Origin: Rouxiella sp. WC2420
Lineage (GTDB): Bacteria > Pseudomonadota > Gammaproteobacteria > Enterobacterales > Enterobacteriaceae
Length of the DNA: 64,000 nucleotides
Assembly: GCF_041200025.1 (NCBI RefSeq)
Contig: NZ_CP165628.1
Location: 3,224,001 to 3,288,000, forward strand
Reading direction: 5' to 3'
Of this stretch, positions 1 through 9,201 are shown piece after piece. Each line of letters begins with the position of its first letter. Within the stretch, counting starts at the first letter, position 1. Below the pieces are notes generated by a model. The model had not been told where the DNA came from, did no database searches, and was given only the letters and a program-made list of their open reading frames with translations. The position numbers and the translations under genes were made by a program.

Positions 1-508
1 CCATCTTAGAAACTATTTCACTGAACTCTTTATAGAACTGAATATACTTAGCCAGCGCTCCTTCAAAAACATCATAATACTCTGATTTGGTTGTATCAAT
101 TAAATCACAAATTTGGTCTACAAAAGGTTTATGCTCGATTGGATCCGTAAGCTGGCTTGCACCAGCCTGGATACTTTCTAAATTATACTGTTTAGCGATA
201 TCTTCAATTTCTGCGTTAAATGCCGAATCATCAAAAGCACCATACTGAGACAATTGAACATTAAAACTAACCAACTCTTGCTTTAACAGATGATTGGAAA
301 AGCTCGCATGAGATTTATCTTTAGATAAATTAAATTTTTCATAGTTTCTTAAGCAAACTAGTAAACTAGTAACCGAATTACTTACCTCTGAGTCAAACTC
401 ATCCGTTTCATTACATTTTTTAGTAGAAAGTTGAATATGTTTATTTTTTTTTGAAGAATCTATGTTGGTAGGAATAACATAATTTCGATCAGCAATAATG
501 ATAGCCAT
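1..508 (-). CDS. sipD: T3SS needle-tip protein, SipD/IpaD family (3' end cut by window edge)
   Basis: The first 169 codons of a tip protein that would cap the needle and gate assembly of the SipB/SipC pore. The ATG at 508 has an AAGGAG Shine-Dalgarno 6 nt upstream. The visible end reads AKYIQFYKEFSEIVSKM, which resembles the central coiled-coil segment of SipD/IpaD/BipD (known there as TDFYQD-FSDILSK-like). It sits just downstream of the sipC-like gene, the usual sipBCD order. The C-terminus lies outside the window, so intactness cannot be judged. Confidence 0.75.
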   Translation of the reverse strand, partial: MAIIIADRNYVIPTNIDSSKKNKHIQLSTKKCNETDEFDSEVSNSVTSLLVCLRNYEKFNLSKDKSHASFSNHLLKQELVSFNVQLSQYGAFDDSAFNAEIEDIAKQYNLESIQAGASQLTDPIEHKPFVDQICDLIDTTKSEYYDVFEGALAKYIQFYKEFSEIVSKM

Positions 509-532
509 GAAAAGCTCCTTTATAATTAATGA

Positions 533-1729
533 CTAACATTTTCTGGCGATCTCACCAATCGTGGCGTTATGTTTTTCCAAAATGGCAAGAATCTGGTTAA
601 TAATTTCTAGTGCGCTGCTTTTATAACTACTAGCACGCTCGCGGTTATAATCATTAGTTTTATGATTTACTGAAGAATCTAATTCTGCATTAGCCTGTTT
701 AGCTCTTTCATTAGCAGTACCAATAGAGAAAGCAGAAGTAGTTGTCGCACCGAAAGCGTGAGATAGTTGACCTAAACTTCGATACCTCTCAAAACTATTA
801 TTTTGATCGTGATAATCTTTTTTGCTTTCAGGTGGTTCAGGTTCATTTTCAATGATTTGTTTATCATCGTTGTGTGTAGAATCTAGCTCTGCAATTTTTT
901 TATTTTTATCTGCTTCCAAAGACTCAAACTTAGTCTTTTGGTGGGTTAAATTATCATTATGATCCTGCTCTAACCTTGATAACTCATTCTTTTTATTTTC
1001 AATTTTTGTCTTATTGAAAGATTCATGATCCGACTCTCTATTAGGAATGTTTTTGTTAGCCTTTAAAATGTCCTGTTGGTTAGCTTCAAGTTTAGATAAG
1101 TCATTTTTAAGTTTATCAATCGATGACTGGTTTTGGGAGTTTACTTCATCGAATTTATTTTTAAATCTATCTGACTTTTCCTGGAACGCATCGTTAACTT
1201 TACTCTTATTATCTAAATTCTTGCTGTTGCAAGCCTCTAATGCTTTGTTCTTAGAGTCTTTAGATTTTCGATCAATTGCACTTTGTTTATTTAAGCTTTT
1301 ATTAGCCTTAGCCATTGAAATCGCCATTACTCCTGTTTGGACAATAGCACCAGCAACTTGAGCACCGCAATTCCAATAGCTCTCGTCTCTAATAGCTTTT
1401 GCTTTAACATCGACAGAAGATTTAGCAGCCACCATTGCAACTGAGCTCGCTTTGAAAGCATCTTGATCAAGTTTTTTCAATAAGAATAAAAGAAGCACCA
1501 TAATGGAGCCAGAATCAGCAACTTCTACCTTGGAAGGTGCGTTAAGGTTTGGGAATTCATTCTTGTTAATCGGAAATTTGCTGGTGGCACTTTCAGAGAG
1601 AATGATGCTTACATCTATATTTGTTTTGCTTTTGTATACATTACGATTATCGACATCATTATTAGGTTTGGTTTTATTACCGTCTAAATAATTAACTGAA
1701 TATAATGAACGATTGACAATATCCAACAT
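533..1729 (-). CDS. sipC: T3SS translocator, SipC/IpaC family
   Basis: A 398-residue minor pore-forming translocator (SipC is about 409). Hydrophobic stretches lie at about residues 74-85 and 121-140 (CGAQVAGAIVQTGVMAISMA), followed by a long charged Lys/Asp/Asn/Glu-rich region (about 150-300) predicted to be coiled coil, and a C-terminal segment ending EIARKC. An AAGGAG Shine-Dalgarno lies 6 nt before the ATG. It starts 17 nt after the restored sipB stop and is followed by the sipD-like gene. The family call rests on the hydrophobic pattern, length and position between sipB and sipD more than on direct motif matches. Confidence 0.8.
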   Translation of the reverse strand: MLDIVNRSLYSVNYLDGNKTKPNNDVDNRNVYKSKTNIDVSIILSESATSKFPINKNEFPNLNAPSKVEVADSGSIMVLLLFLLKKLDQDAFKASSVAMVAAKSSVDVKAKAIRDESYWNCGAQVAGAIVQTGVMAISMAKANKSLNKQSAIDRKSKDSKNKALEACNSKNLDNKSKVNDAFQEKSDRFKNKFDEVNSQNQSSIDKLKNDLSKLEANQQDILKANKNIPNRESDHESFNKTKIENKKNELSRLEQDHNDNLTHQKTKFESLEADKNKKIAELDSTHNDDKQIIENEPEPPESKKDYHDQNNSFERYRSLGQLSHAFGATTTSAFSIGTANERAKQANAELDSSVNHKTNDYNRERASSYKSSALEIINQILAILEKHNATIGEIARKC

Positions 1730-1745
1730 GTTGCTCTCCTTATAC

Positions 1746-3481
1746 TTACATACGCTGTGAATTTAATATAAATGCGTTAGTTAGCTGTTTGTTTGAATTG
1801 ATAGTTGTCATCTGAATAATAATATCAAGACTGGATTTTAATTCAGTGTTAAATACTTCGAATGATTGCTTTATGATTTTGCTTAAAGCTTTAACATCCT
1901 CCATAGCAACTACTATATCGGCCTCTTTAATAGCGACCTCTTTAGTTGCATTAGCTGTTATTATAGTATTACTTACCTCTACTCCAGTATTGGCGAATTC
2001 ACCAACAACGACTGTTCTGTTGATGTTCCTACCAATCTGCCTGGCTGAAGATTTGGAGATATTTACCCCTATATTATTTCCTAATCTTGTAATTGAGTTC
2101 GAACAGCTCCAGATGCAATCTTAGCGCTATTTTTTACAACAGCAGGTATTATCTTTGAAATAAGTCGCTTAATCATTGGCATCATATTTTTTAAAATTAC
2201 TTTCGCAACGTTTTTTGCTACCACGCTAGCAACAATGATAACGACAGCAACGACGACAGCAGAAACGGCAGTAGATATAATTTTAATATCTTTTTCATCA
2301 ACACCCAATTTTTTTAAAATTTTCTCAACAACTTCTGCGATATATTTCATCATAGGTTGTATTACATGTTCTAAAATTGGGGCCATCAAACGATCGGTTA
2401 TACTCTTGCCGGTCACGGCTTTAACAATGACATCAGCAGCCATTAATGCCAAACCAACTGCAGCAATTACAAGAGTAGCTCCACCGCTAAAAACAGCGCC
2501 TACGGCTCCGACAACTAGGAGTAGTCCACCAACAATTTTACCTACACAACCCATAGTTTTGTTAAGTTTTTCAGCTTTAGCGATAGCTTCGGCCTGCTCC
2601 TTGGCATTAGCCAGCATTTCAGCCTGGCGAGCTTCTTGTAACTTCTTGGTTAGCTCTGCATTTGATTTAAGTTTATTATCAGCATTATCGTTGATCAGAT
2701 TTGATAGTTGGCCTAACAGCAAAGTAACCGCCGCCATACCCGTGAGATGGCTGTTGTTAATATCATTCAGCACATCAGGCGAGTCTGCTTTTTGAGCGTT
2801 AGACCATAGAGAATCAGCAGCGATAATTTTTTGCGAAGCATCTAAAGCAGCTGCTATAGCTATTTTCTTAGCATCGTTACGAAGTGAGTTCGTCAAAGTT
2901 AGTTTTTTATCAGCTTCATTTAATTCTTTTTTAATTTTTGAAAAATTAATATCTGAGGGTAATAAGCTCGCTAGCTGTTTTTCCAAAATTTGAAAATGAG
3001 ATTTTGTTTCATGATATTTACTATTTGCGCTAAGAAGTTCTTCGTGGGCACTGGCTGCGGTCTTCTGAGACAGCATGCCTAATTCAACAGCTTGTTTATA
3101 GTTCTCGAAAAAAATTTCCGTTGCTGCTGCCTTAGCTTGACTCAATGCATTAATTTGTGCAATTCGACTTTTAAATTTATCTGAATTACTGGAGGAAATA
3201 ATTAGCATTAACGCACCAACTAGAGCCGTAAGCCCACCAGATTTCATGTCTTGATGAGTACTATCTTTAGGGCTTGCTAGTGCGGGTTTTTCTACCAAAC
3301 ACTTTGTAGGATGGTTCAAATTTGAAGGGACAGCTAGCATGTCGTTCGTCACCTGCTTTGCAAGTGTAATGAAATCATTTATTTTAATGAACCCATGTAT
3401 CCCCACCTTTTCTTCAGACTCATTAAATTGCCTAGCGGCAGGTAGAGATAATGGGCCTGTCATATTAACTTTATCATTCAC
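1746..3481 (-). pseudogene. sipB: T3SS translocator SipB/IpaB homologue, frameshifted near its 3' end
   Basis: The intact frame runs 3481 to 2081 (466 residues) and ends GAVRTQLQD-stop. The -1 frame then stays open from about 2102 to the TAA at 1746, reading SITRLGNNIGV... and ending NSQRM. Together they give about 580 residues, close to SipB (593). Typical features are an N-terminal coiled-coil half, a long hydrophobic hairpin at about residues 312-353 and a second hydrophobic stretch at about 403-423. Inserting one base near 2099-2101 (CGAAC to CGNAAC) restores one reading frame, so a single-base deletion is the simplest lesion. No classical slippery heptamer is present at that point. The start overlaps sicA by 8 nt, suggesting coupling. 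An assembly error cannot be excluded. Confidence 0.85.
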
Positions 3482-4001
3482 TGCAATTCTCCTGATGCAC
3501 CAGTGGTGTTGCTGTTACAAGATCGTCAACCTTCTTATCACACGAATCTGTATTCTCAAGATATAAGGCAGCTTTTTTGAGTAATTCCTTATTATCACTT
3601 TGAGCACAAACTAGTTCGAAACAACCGCGAGCTTTGAGATTTTCACTCATCATTAACTGACATTGGCCAGCATAGAAAACACTTCGATAATCTGTACCAT
3701 TCATCGCAAAAACTACAGCATAAAGGTCAGCTGCTTTCTGATATTGTTTTTTCAAATGATAAACCGCAGCTAACCCCATAAAATAGTCAGTGTTATAAAA
3801 ATCATACATACATAAAAATTTAAAGAACGTTTCTGCGTTATCTAATTTCCCTTGAAGGTAAAACTGATAGGCGTGAGCATAAAGACCGTTCATCATGTCT
3901 TCCGGTATTTCATGAATATCTTTCAAAGTTGTATTCTGGTTTAGACAACTAAGCAACATATCCGAAAGTTCGTCGTCTTTATCCATGCTATCTATTCCCA
4001 A
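3474..4001 (-). CDS. sicA: T3SS class II translocator chaperone, SicA/IpgC/SycB family
   Basis: A TPR-type chaperone that would hold SipB and SipC in the cytoplasm and, in Salmonella, also co-activates InvF. The family core is obvious: IPEDMMNGLYAHAYQFYLQG, then FFKFLCMYDFYNTDYFMGLAA and YRSVFYAGQCQLMM. The start is TTG at 4001 with AGAGGA 4 nt upstream; an ATG at 3986 lacks a good Shine-Dalgarno, and the TTG start also places the LKD motif at the same residue number as in Salmonella SicA. It overlaps sipB by 8 nt and lies 74 nt downstream of spaS. Confidence 0.9.
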   Translation of the reverse strand: MGIDSMDKDDELSDMLLSCLNQNTTLKDIHEIPEDMMNGLYAHAYQFYLQGKLDNAETFFKFLCMYDFYNTDYFMGLAAVYHLKKQYQKAADLYAVVFAMNGTDYRSVFYAGQCQLMMSENLKARGCFELVCAQSDNKELLKKAALYLENTDSCDKKVDDLVTATPLVHQENCSE

Positions 4002-4075
4002 TAAATCCTCTTGACTGCACTGGCAGGCCTCAAAAACTTCATAAACAAATTACACCACTTATAGTGGATATTTGC

Positions 4076-5182
4076 TTATAAATTTCGCTCATTGTCTACA
4101 TCATTTTCATTTGTACCTTCATTATTGATTAATTCTGTATTTTCAGACTCCGCCCATCCATTATCAACCTGCTCAAGCCAGATCAATAATCTTAAAACAG
4201 CATCTAACTCATCAAGATTAATAAAGGAATATCGGGTATGTGATGAGTAAATACGCCTAGCTAAAGCAATATCCTCAAGTACAGGAACGCCTATATCTTT
4301 AGCATACTTACGTACGGCCAATGCCGAATTATTGGTCTCTAACACAGAGATGAACGGAATGGGTACAATTTCAACGTTAAAATATATTCCTATTGCAATA
4401 TGATTAGGATTTGCGATGATTAACTTTGAGTTACTTATATCTAGCTTTGTTTGCTCGTCTAATATTTCCATATGTAGATGACGACGTTTTGATTTTATCT
4501 CAGGGTTGCCATCCTGATCTTTACGTTCTCGTTTGACTTCTTGCTTATCCATTTTTAGTTCTTTTATATAAAGAAAATATTCTGCAAAAGAGTCTAGTAT
4601 CATTATTAACAACATACCTGCCAAGCATGTTTTAACAAGTTGGTTAAGTATTTCCCCCCAAAAGAAAATCATTTGTTGGGGGCTTGCAGATAGCTGTAAA
4701 AATAATGTATATTTATTTCTATGCCATAATACTATCGCAACAATGACAAACACCCCTAAATATAATATTGTTTTAAAAAAATCTTTTACTGTTCTCAAGC
4801 TGAATATTTTTTTAAAACCGCTTACCGGGTTTAGCGCTTTAAAATTTAATCTAAAAACTTTAGTTGCAATTGCAAAACCAGTTTGTAACAACGAAGGAAG
4901 CATAGTACAACAAATACAAAGCAGTATAAAAGGTAGTATTATTTTCAATGCTAATATGAATATTTTTTTGAAATAAAGTTCAAAACTATCATTAAAACCG
5001 TCCGTTAATGATTGTATCCAAACCCCCGCCATTTCTTTAACAAAATCGAAGGTAACTATATAATTAACGCCTAAAATGATTAAACAGGCAATTACAATAT
5101 CTTTAGACTTAAAGGTTTGCCCTTTCTGTACTGCATCTTTAATTTTCTTTTGAGTAGGCTGTTCTGTTTTATTGAGAGCCAT
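4076..5182 (-). CDS. spaS: T3SS export-apparatus switch protein, SpaS/YscU/FlhB family
   Basis: An inner-membrane protein of the export gate that switches substrate class after autocleavage. Four hydrophobic regions lie at about residues 28-48, 73-100, 133-154 and 178-205. The cytoplasmic domain carries the self-cleaving site as NPNH at residues 258-261 (the usual form is NPTH). At 368 residues it is close to SpaS (356), with a longer acidic Asn/Glu-rich tail. It overlaps the end of spaR by 14 nt. Confidence 0.93.
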   Translation of the reverse strand: MALNKTEQPTQKKIKDAVQKGQTFKSKDIVIACLIILGVNYIVTFDFVKEMAGVWIQSLTDGFNDSFELYFKKIFILALKIILPFILLCICCTMLPSLLQTGFAIATKVFRLNFKALNPVSGFKKIFSLRTVKDFFKTILYLGVFVIVAIVLWHRNKYTLFLQLSASPQQMIFFWGEILNQLVKTCLAGMLLIMILDSFAEYFLYIKELKMDKQEVKRERKDQDGNPEIKSKRRHLHMEILDEQTKLDISNSKLIIANPNHIAIGIYFNVEIVPIPFISVLETNNSALAVRKYAKDIGVPVLEDIALARRIYSSHTRYSFINLDELDAVLRLLIWLEQVDNGWAESENTELINNEGTNENDVDNERNL

Positions 5183-5945
5183 TTCTAATTTTCTCTAATG
5201 ACGTAAGTTTTTCAGAAGTAAAAGACAAACGAGAAACGTCTCCTTGAATAGACGATGAAAGGTAAAAAATAAGTATCATAAAACTTATGAAACTTTTCAC
5301 TGTCAATGCTAATGAGAAAACATTCATTTGCGGAGCAAAGCGTGATAGCAATCCAAGTATTGCTTCAGTAAACAAACAGATAGCTATTAATGGACTTGCT
5401 ATCATAATTGATTTTGTTATTGAGTAAGTAATAAGATCAAAGATCACAGTAAGGTTAGGCAAAGCCATACTAAACGGCTTGAATATTTGATAACTTTTAT
5501 TAATGACGTCTAATGTTAATATTATACCACCATTATATATAAATATTACTGCACAGAATAAATTAAAGAAATTTGCCAATTCCGATGTGTCAACTCCACT
5601 TAAGGGATCAATGCTACTACTGATTGTAGCACCGCGTTGATTGTCAATTATGCATCCAGCTGCATGCAATACCCAAAAAGGGATGTTTATTAAACATGAT
5701 AGAAATAGCCCAATAAAGGACTCTTTAAGAAGAATGATAACGTATTCTATCACCTGGAATTTCTCTTCTACTGGGTTGAACCCAGGCCATAAGGAAAGTC
5801 CAATTAAAATTGCAACAGGAAGTCTAATAGTGTTGTTTATTACGCTACTATTAAGAAAGGGTAACATTATGAAAATTGGCATTATCCTGGCTGAAGATAT
5901 GGCCATTGCACTCAACCACTGATAGATTAAATCATTGAGTATCAT
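5169..5945 (-). CDS. spaR: T3SS export-apparatus protein, SpaR/YscT/FliR family
   Basis: A 258-residue multi-spanning membrane protein of the SctRST export gate. About six hydrophobic segments are visible (for example SARIMPIFIMLPFL near the N-terminus and SFISFMILIFYLSS near the C-terminus). The RGATISSSIDPLSGVDTSELA loop is typical of the family. Gene order spaP-spaQ-spaR-spaS is conserved. The start lies 14 nt after the spaQ stop. Confidence 0.93.
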   Translation of the reverse strand: MILNDLIYQWLSAMAISSARIMPIFIMLPFLNSSVINNTIRLPVAILIGLSLWPGFNPVEEKFQVIEYVIILLKESFIGLFLSCLINIPFWVLHAAGCIIDNQRGATISSSIDPLSGVDTSELANFFNLFCAVIFIYNGGIILTLDVINKSYQIFKPFSMALPNLTVIFDLITYSITKSIMIASPLIAICLFTEAILGLLSRFAPQMNVFSLALTVKSFISFMILIFYLSSSIQGDVSRLSFTSEKLTSLEKIRNGSQ

Positions 5946-5959
5946 TTAAACCCCAATAT

Positions 5960-6220
5960 TTATTCTCGTATCAGAGCAAGGTGCATTACTTCCTGTGCAT
6001 AAGCTAAAATAATTTCCCCATACCAACCAGATAATAAAAAAAGACACAGCGTCACACTTAATAGTTTTATACCAAACGGCAAAGTCTGCTCTTGTAGTTG
6101 GGTTACAGTTTGAATAAGACCAACTATTAGCCCGACAAGTGTAGCGACACAAATGGGCCCAGCTGATAATATAAGCACGAGATATAGAACTTTATTCCCT
6201 GCATATAAAATATCATTCAT
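5960..6220 (-). CDS. spaQ: T3SS export-apparatus protein, SpaQ/YscS/FliQ family
   Basis: An 86-residue protein with two transmembrane hairpins, the expected size and pattern ([20 protein letters not shown], then [20 protein letters not shown]). [13 protein letters not shown] is the conserved FliQ-family loop between the two helices. It lies between spaP and spaR. A shorter ORF in another frame over the same bases is a shadow. Confidence 0.93.
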   Translation of the reverse strand: MNDILYAGNKVLYLVLILSAGPICVATLVGLIVGLIQTVTQLQEQTLPFGIKLLSVTLCLFLLSGWYGEIILAYAQEVMHLALIRE

Positions 6221-6229
6221 ACTTTTCCC

Positions 6230-6889
6230 TTAAGAAGGTAAATCCATATATTGCAGCACCAAGCCTTGTGACAGAACAGTCCAACCATCCATAACAACAA
6301 AAAGAACAAGTTTAATAGGCACAGAGATGGTTACCGGGCTCATCATCATCATACCTAATGCTAACAAAATACAGGAGATTAAAAGGTCAATCACGACAAA
6401 AGGAAGGTAAATATAAAAACCTATCTTAAAGGCGCTTTTAATCTCACTTAGCGCATACGCTGGTAATAATGAGATAATAGATATTTTACTTTGATCGTCA
6501 AAATGTCCAACACCACTATTTTTTGACTGGACGTTTTCAAAAAACTCGGCTAATTCAGGGTCTGAGTATTTTGTCAAATAATCACGGTAGCCATCTATTC
6601 CGTTATTTATAAAGCTTGATAATTGAAACGTTTGAAAGGAATCACCTTGATATTCTTTATAACTCTCATAACCACTCATAATAATAGGGTTCATTACAAA
6701 CATAGCTAAAATTAGAGAAACTCCATTTATAGTCATATTAGAAGGGATTTGTTGTAATCCTAAAGCATTTCTGACCATGACAAAAACAATTGAAAACTTT
6801 ATATAACATGTACCACAAGCAATTAAAAAAGGCAAAAGTGTAGCTATGGCTAGCGTTGCAATAAGAGAAATATCGTTATTAACTGGCAT
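6230..6889 (-). CDS. spaP: T3SS export-apparatus protein, SpaP/YscR/FliP family
   Basis: A 219-residue export-gate protein, the size of SpaP (224). The N-terminal hydrophobic helix (SLIATLAIATLLPFLIACGT), the conserved FSIVFVMVRNALGLQQIPSN stretch and the C-terminal MMMSPVTISVPIKLVLF stretch are all diagnostic of FliP/SctR. The start overlaps the spaO end by 11 nt. Confidence 0.95.
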   Translation of the reverse strand: MPVNNDISLIATLAIATLLPFLIACGTCYIKFSIVFVMVRNALGLQQIPSNMTINGVSLILAMFVMNPIIMSGYESYKEYQGDSFQTFQLSSFINNGIDGYRDYLTKYSDPELAEFFENVQSKNSGVGHFDDQSKISIISLLPAYALSEIKSAFKIGFYIYLPFVVIDLLISCILLALGMMMMSPVTISVPIKLVLFVVMDGWTVLSQGLVLQYMDLPS

Positions 6890-7811
6890 TAAACTCTTCC
6901 AATTTTTTTATAACAACTGCTGGGGTATCATCAATCCATACCAGTTCCCCGTGAGCAATGGTTACGCAATTTGCCTGGATAGCTATATTTTTCTCAAAAT
7001 CATCACTACATGGAAGAACCTTTCCTTGGAATAAGGATTCTAATTCTGCCAGATTGGTCACACTTGTTTGTAATATGAATGAAAGTGAAATAGGTATTTT
7101 CTTTCGCAAAGAAATATTTAATGCGTTTTCTGAATCATTAAAAATAGTATTACTACAGTTAACATTTAAGCCTTCCTTTAAATCATTCTTAATTTCCATA
7201 TTTCCCTCACGAATTAAATAACTTCCAAGATAAACATTGCTGCTAGCAATCTTCTGACAGCTTTTACTAATAATAACTGCATCACCGATACTTAATTTAT
7301 TAATCAGACCTATTGAAATTTCGCTTACTCCCATAATGAAAGTCAAAGTAATAGGAACGGCATTAATAAACGTAGAACCTTTATTTTTTGATACCTTTGC
7401 ACCTTCCACTATTGGCGGTTTTGTGATCCACAAGTTTCCGCTTGGCGTTCTAATAGTTAAATACATAGAAAGCTTATCTTCTGAAATAAGCTTACACTGT
7501 GATAAATTTTCATATTCAAGACTAATATCTACAACATTAAATGGTTTTTTACAATTTTTAAATAGTTCAAAAACAGAATCGGTGTCCCAAAAATAATTTG
7601 TTAATACACTTTTTGTAGGGAGTGCATGCTCGAACCATTGTTTAAGACTTATAATTCCATGCCAATTATTATCAGTATGGAATTCTACACAAAATGAGCT
7701 ATCTACAAGATGTGAATAGCTATTTTCAATATCCTGCGTAGCGAGATATCGTTCAAAAACTTCAAAATTTAATGATTGAAAGTCCGTGTGGCGTATATAT
7801 CTGCAGATCAT
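6879..7811 (-). CDS. spaO: T3SS cytoplasmic sorting-platform protein, SpaO/YscQ/FliN family
   Basis: A 310-residue protein (SpaO is 303) that would form the sorting platform with OrgA and OrgB. Two SPOA-like domains are visible: one around LTFIMGVSEISIGLINKLSIGDAVII (about residues 155-185) and one at the C-terminus (ISLSFILQTSVTNLAELESL... ending ELVWIDDTPAVVIKKL). In family members the C-terminal SPOA unit is also made separately from an internal start; I did not identify that start with confidence. It overlaps spaN by 4 nt. Confidence 0.88.
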   Translation of the reverse strand: MICRYIRHTDFQSLNFEVFERYLATQDIENSYSHLVDSSFCVEFHTDNNWHGIISLKQWFEHALPTKSVLTNYFWDTDSVFELFKNCKKPFNVVDISLEYENLSQCKLISEDKLSMYLTIRTPSGNLWITKPPIVEGAKVSKNKGSTFINAVPITLTFIMGVSEISIGLINKLSIGDAVIISKSCQKIASSNVYLGSYLIREGNMEIKNDLKEGLNVNCSNTIFNDSENALNISLRKKIPISLSFILQTSVTNLAELESLFQGKVLPCSDDFEKNIAIQANCVTIAHGELVWIDDTPAVVIKKLEEFNAS

Positions 7812-8761
7812 TTTTCCTCATCACTATTTTCTTGTTCATCATTACTGAATTCTTGAGATAGATCAAAATCCTTTAAAAAAAATCGCTCATCTTTGTTATT
7901 ATTTAAAAGGTTATAAACTAAGTTTGAAGATGGCAATAAATCGATGTTACCTGGATATGAGTGTCTTATCTTTACGCTATTCTCCCCCGGAATATGTTGA
8001 AAAGTAAAGGTGACCGAGTTGTCGATATTGATATTTTCTTTAACAGGGTGTCCGTTACCTTGTTCCTTACTGGTTTGTATAGGATTTTTGGGCAGTACTA
8101 ATTCTTTGGGTTCCGAACCGCTTTTATTTTGAGGTTTTAAGTAATATCCAGTTGATGTTAATTTATCTTTATCCGATAAAGCTTCCAAAACCTTATTTAA
8201 CGCTATAGTACCCAAATCACTACAAAGTACATTATTAGACAACTCCCTTTTGTTTAATAGGTATAATTCATTAACATGGTCTTTTAATGAAGGAGAATCA
8301 TTTTTACACTGAAATTCTGATGATAGATTTGGTGGAATCTCAACCTGTATTAAATTTTTTTCAGGCACTTGATTGTTTTCTATTTTTGAGAATTTATATA
8401 AGTCATCAATTGACGTTTTTAATTTAGTATGTGACACCACATTTAGTCGTTGATTTGAAGCTATAAGGTTTGATGGATTTGATACTAATTTGGTATGACG
8501 GTCTAAAACAATCTTTGAGTTCTTCGTCTCTATCATTAAAAACGAAACTTGTTTTGTGTTTTTTAAAAGCTGAGTTCCCAAGCTCTCTGTTTGATATTGA
8601 TTGATTTTAAAATGGTTAATGAATAGACCCAAAGCAGGTTCGTCATTTTTATTCTTCTCTTTGTGTTTTCTTTTTACAAGATCAGAAAGCGAAATAAATT
8701 CTGGTGATTTTAACTCATTAATCAGAGTAATACCTGAAGATGCTAACCTTATTTTCTCCAT
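7808..8761 (-). CDS. spaN: T3SS needle-length regulator, SpaN/InvJ family
   Basis: A 317-residue, Lys/Asn/Ser-rich, largely hydrophilic protein in the invJ/spaN position between spaM and spaO (InvJ is 336). Needle-length rulers of this family diverge strongly, so the call is mainly positional, supported by size. A C-terminal stretch NSVTFTFQHIPGENSVKIRH resembles the globular substrate-specificity-switch domain of this family. It overlaps both neighbours (13 nt with spaM, 4 nt with spaO). Confidence 0.75.
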   Translation of the reverse strand: MEKIRLASSGITLINELKSPEFISLSDLVKRKHKEKNKNDEPALGLFINHFKINQYQTESLGTQLLKNTKQVSFLMIETKNSKIVLDRHTKLVSNPSNLIASNQRLNVVSHTKLKTSIDDLYKFSKIENNQVPEKNLIQVEIPPNLSSEFQCKNDSPSLKDHVNELYLLNKRELSNNVLCSDLGTIALNKVLEALSDKDKLTSTGYYLKPQNKSGSEPKELVLPKNPIQTSKEQGNGHPVKENINIDNSVTFTFQHIPGENSVKIRHSYPGNIDLLPSSNLVYNLLNNNKDERFFLKDFDLSQEFSNDEQENSDEEK

Positions 8762-9201
8762 AATATAATCTCCTCGATTTCCTCTTCATTTATTTGGTCA
8801 TGCTTTTTATGCTTAATTACCATCTCTTTACTGATAATAATTTTATATTTATCTGCTGAATGGGCACAAATTTTTATAAGATTTAACGTTTCTAATTTTT
8901 TAATGTTGTTATTTTTCAAAAGCTCCTCGGTTTGATTATATTGATGAGTAATTAAAAGTAACTGTCTTCTCAATACGGCAAGCCTTCTCTGTTCTTGAAA
9001 TAAACCTTCTTTATTAACAACTCCTTTAAAGCAGTGGTTTTTAATTAATTTTTTTAAGGCTGTTTGTTGTGCCCAAAAAGTCAATTTATCACTATTTAAC
9101 TTATCTTTTTCTTTTTCAAGAACCAATAAAGCTAATCTATATCTTGTTTCTTTTGCTAATATCCGTGCCAATATATATTGGAACTTAAGAAGCAAATTCA
9201 T
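8749..9201 (-). CDS. spaM: T3SS central stalk, SpaM/InvI (SctO/FliJ) family
   Basis: A 150-residue, highly charged helical protein in the invI/spaM position (InvI is 147). FliJ-like stalks link the ATPase to the export gate. The protein is almost entirely predicted coiled coil (for example LERE-like heptads in [20 protein letters not shown] and [20 protein letters not shown]). It overlaps the invC end by 17 nt, as expected for a coupled ATPase-stalk pair. Confidence 0.82.
   Translation of the reverse strand: MNLLLKFQYILARILAKETRYRLALLVLEKEKDKLNSDKLTFWAQQTALKKLIKNHCFKGVVNKEGLFQEQRRLAVLRRQLLLITHQYNQTEELLKNNNIKKLETLNLIKICAHSADKYKIIISKEMVIKHKKHDQINEEEIEEIILWRK

Noticed and set aside
1047..2795. 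Plus-strand ORFs opposite sipB and sipC
   Set aside because: They mirror the real minus-strand genes, are low-complexity hydrophobic (Leu/Ser/Thr-rich), and lack Shine-Dalgarno sites and any known family.
5946..6152. Second minus-strand ORF overlapping the FliQ-like gene
   Set aside because: The overlapping 86-residue frame is the true SpaQ with two membrane helices; this one has no family features.
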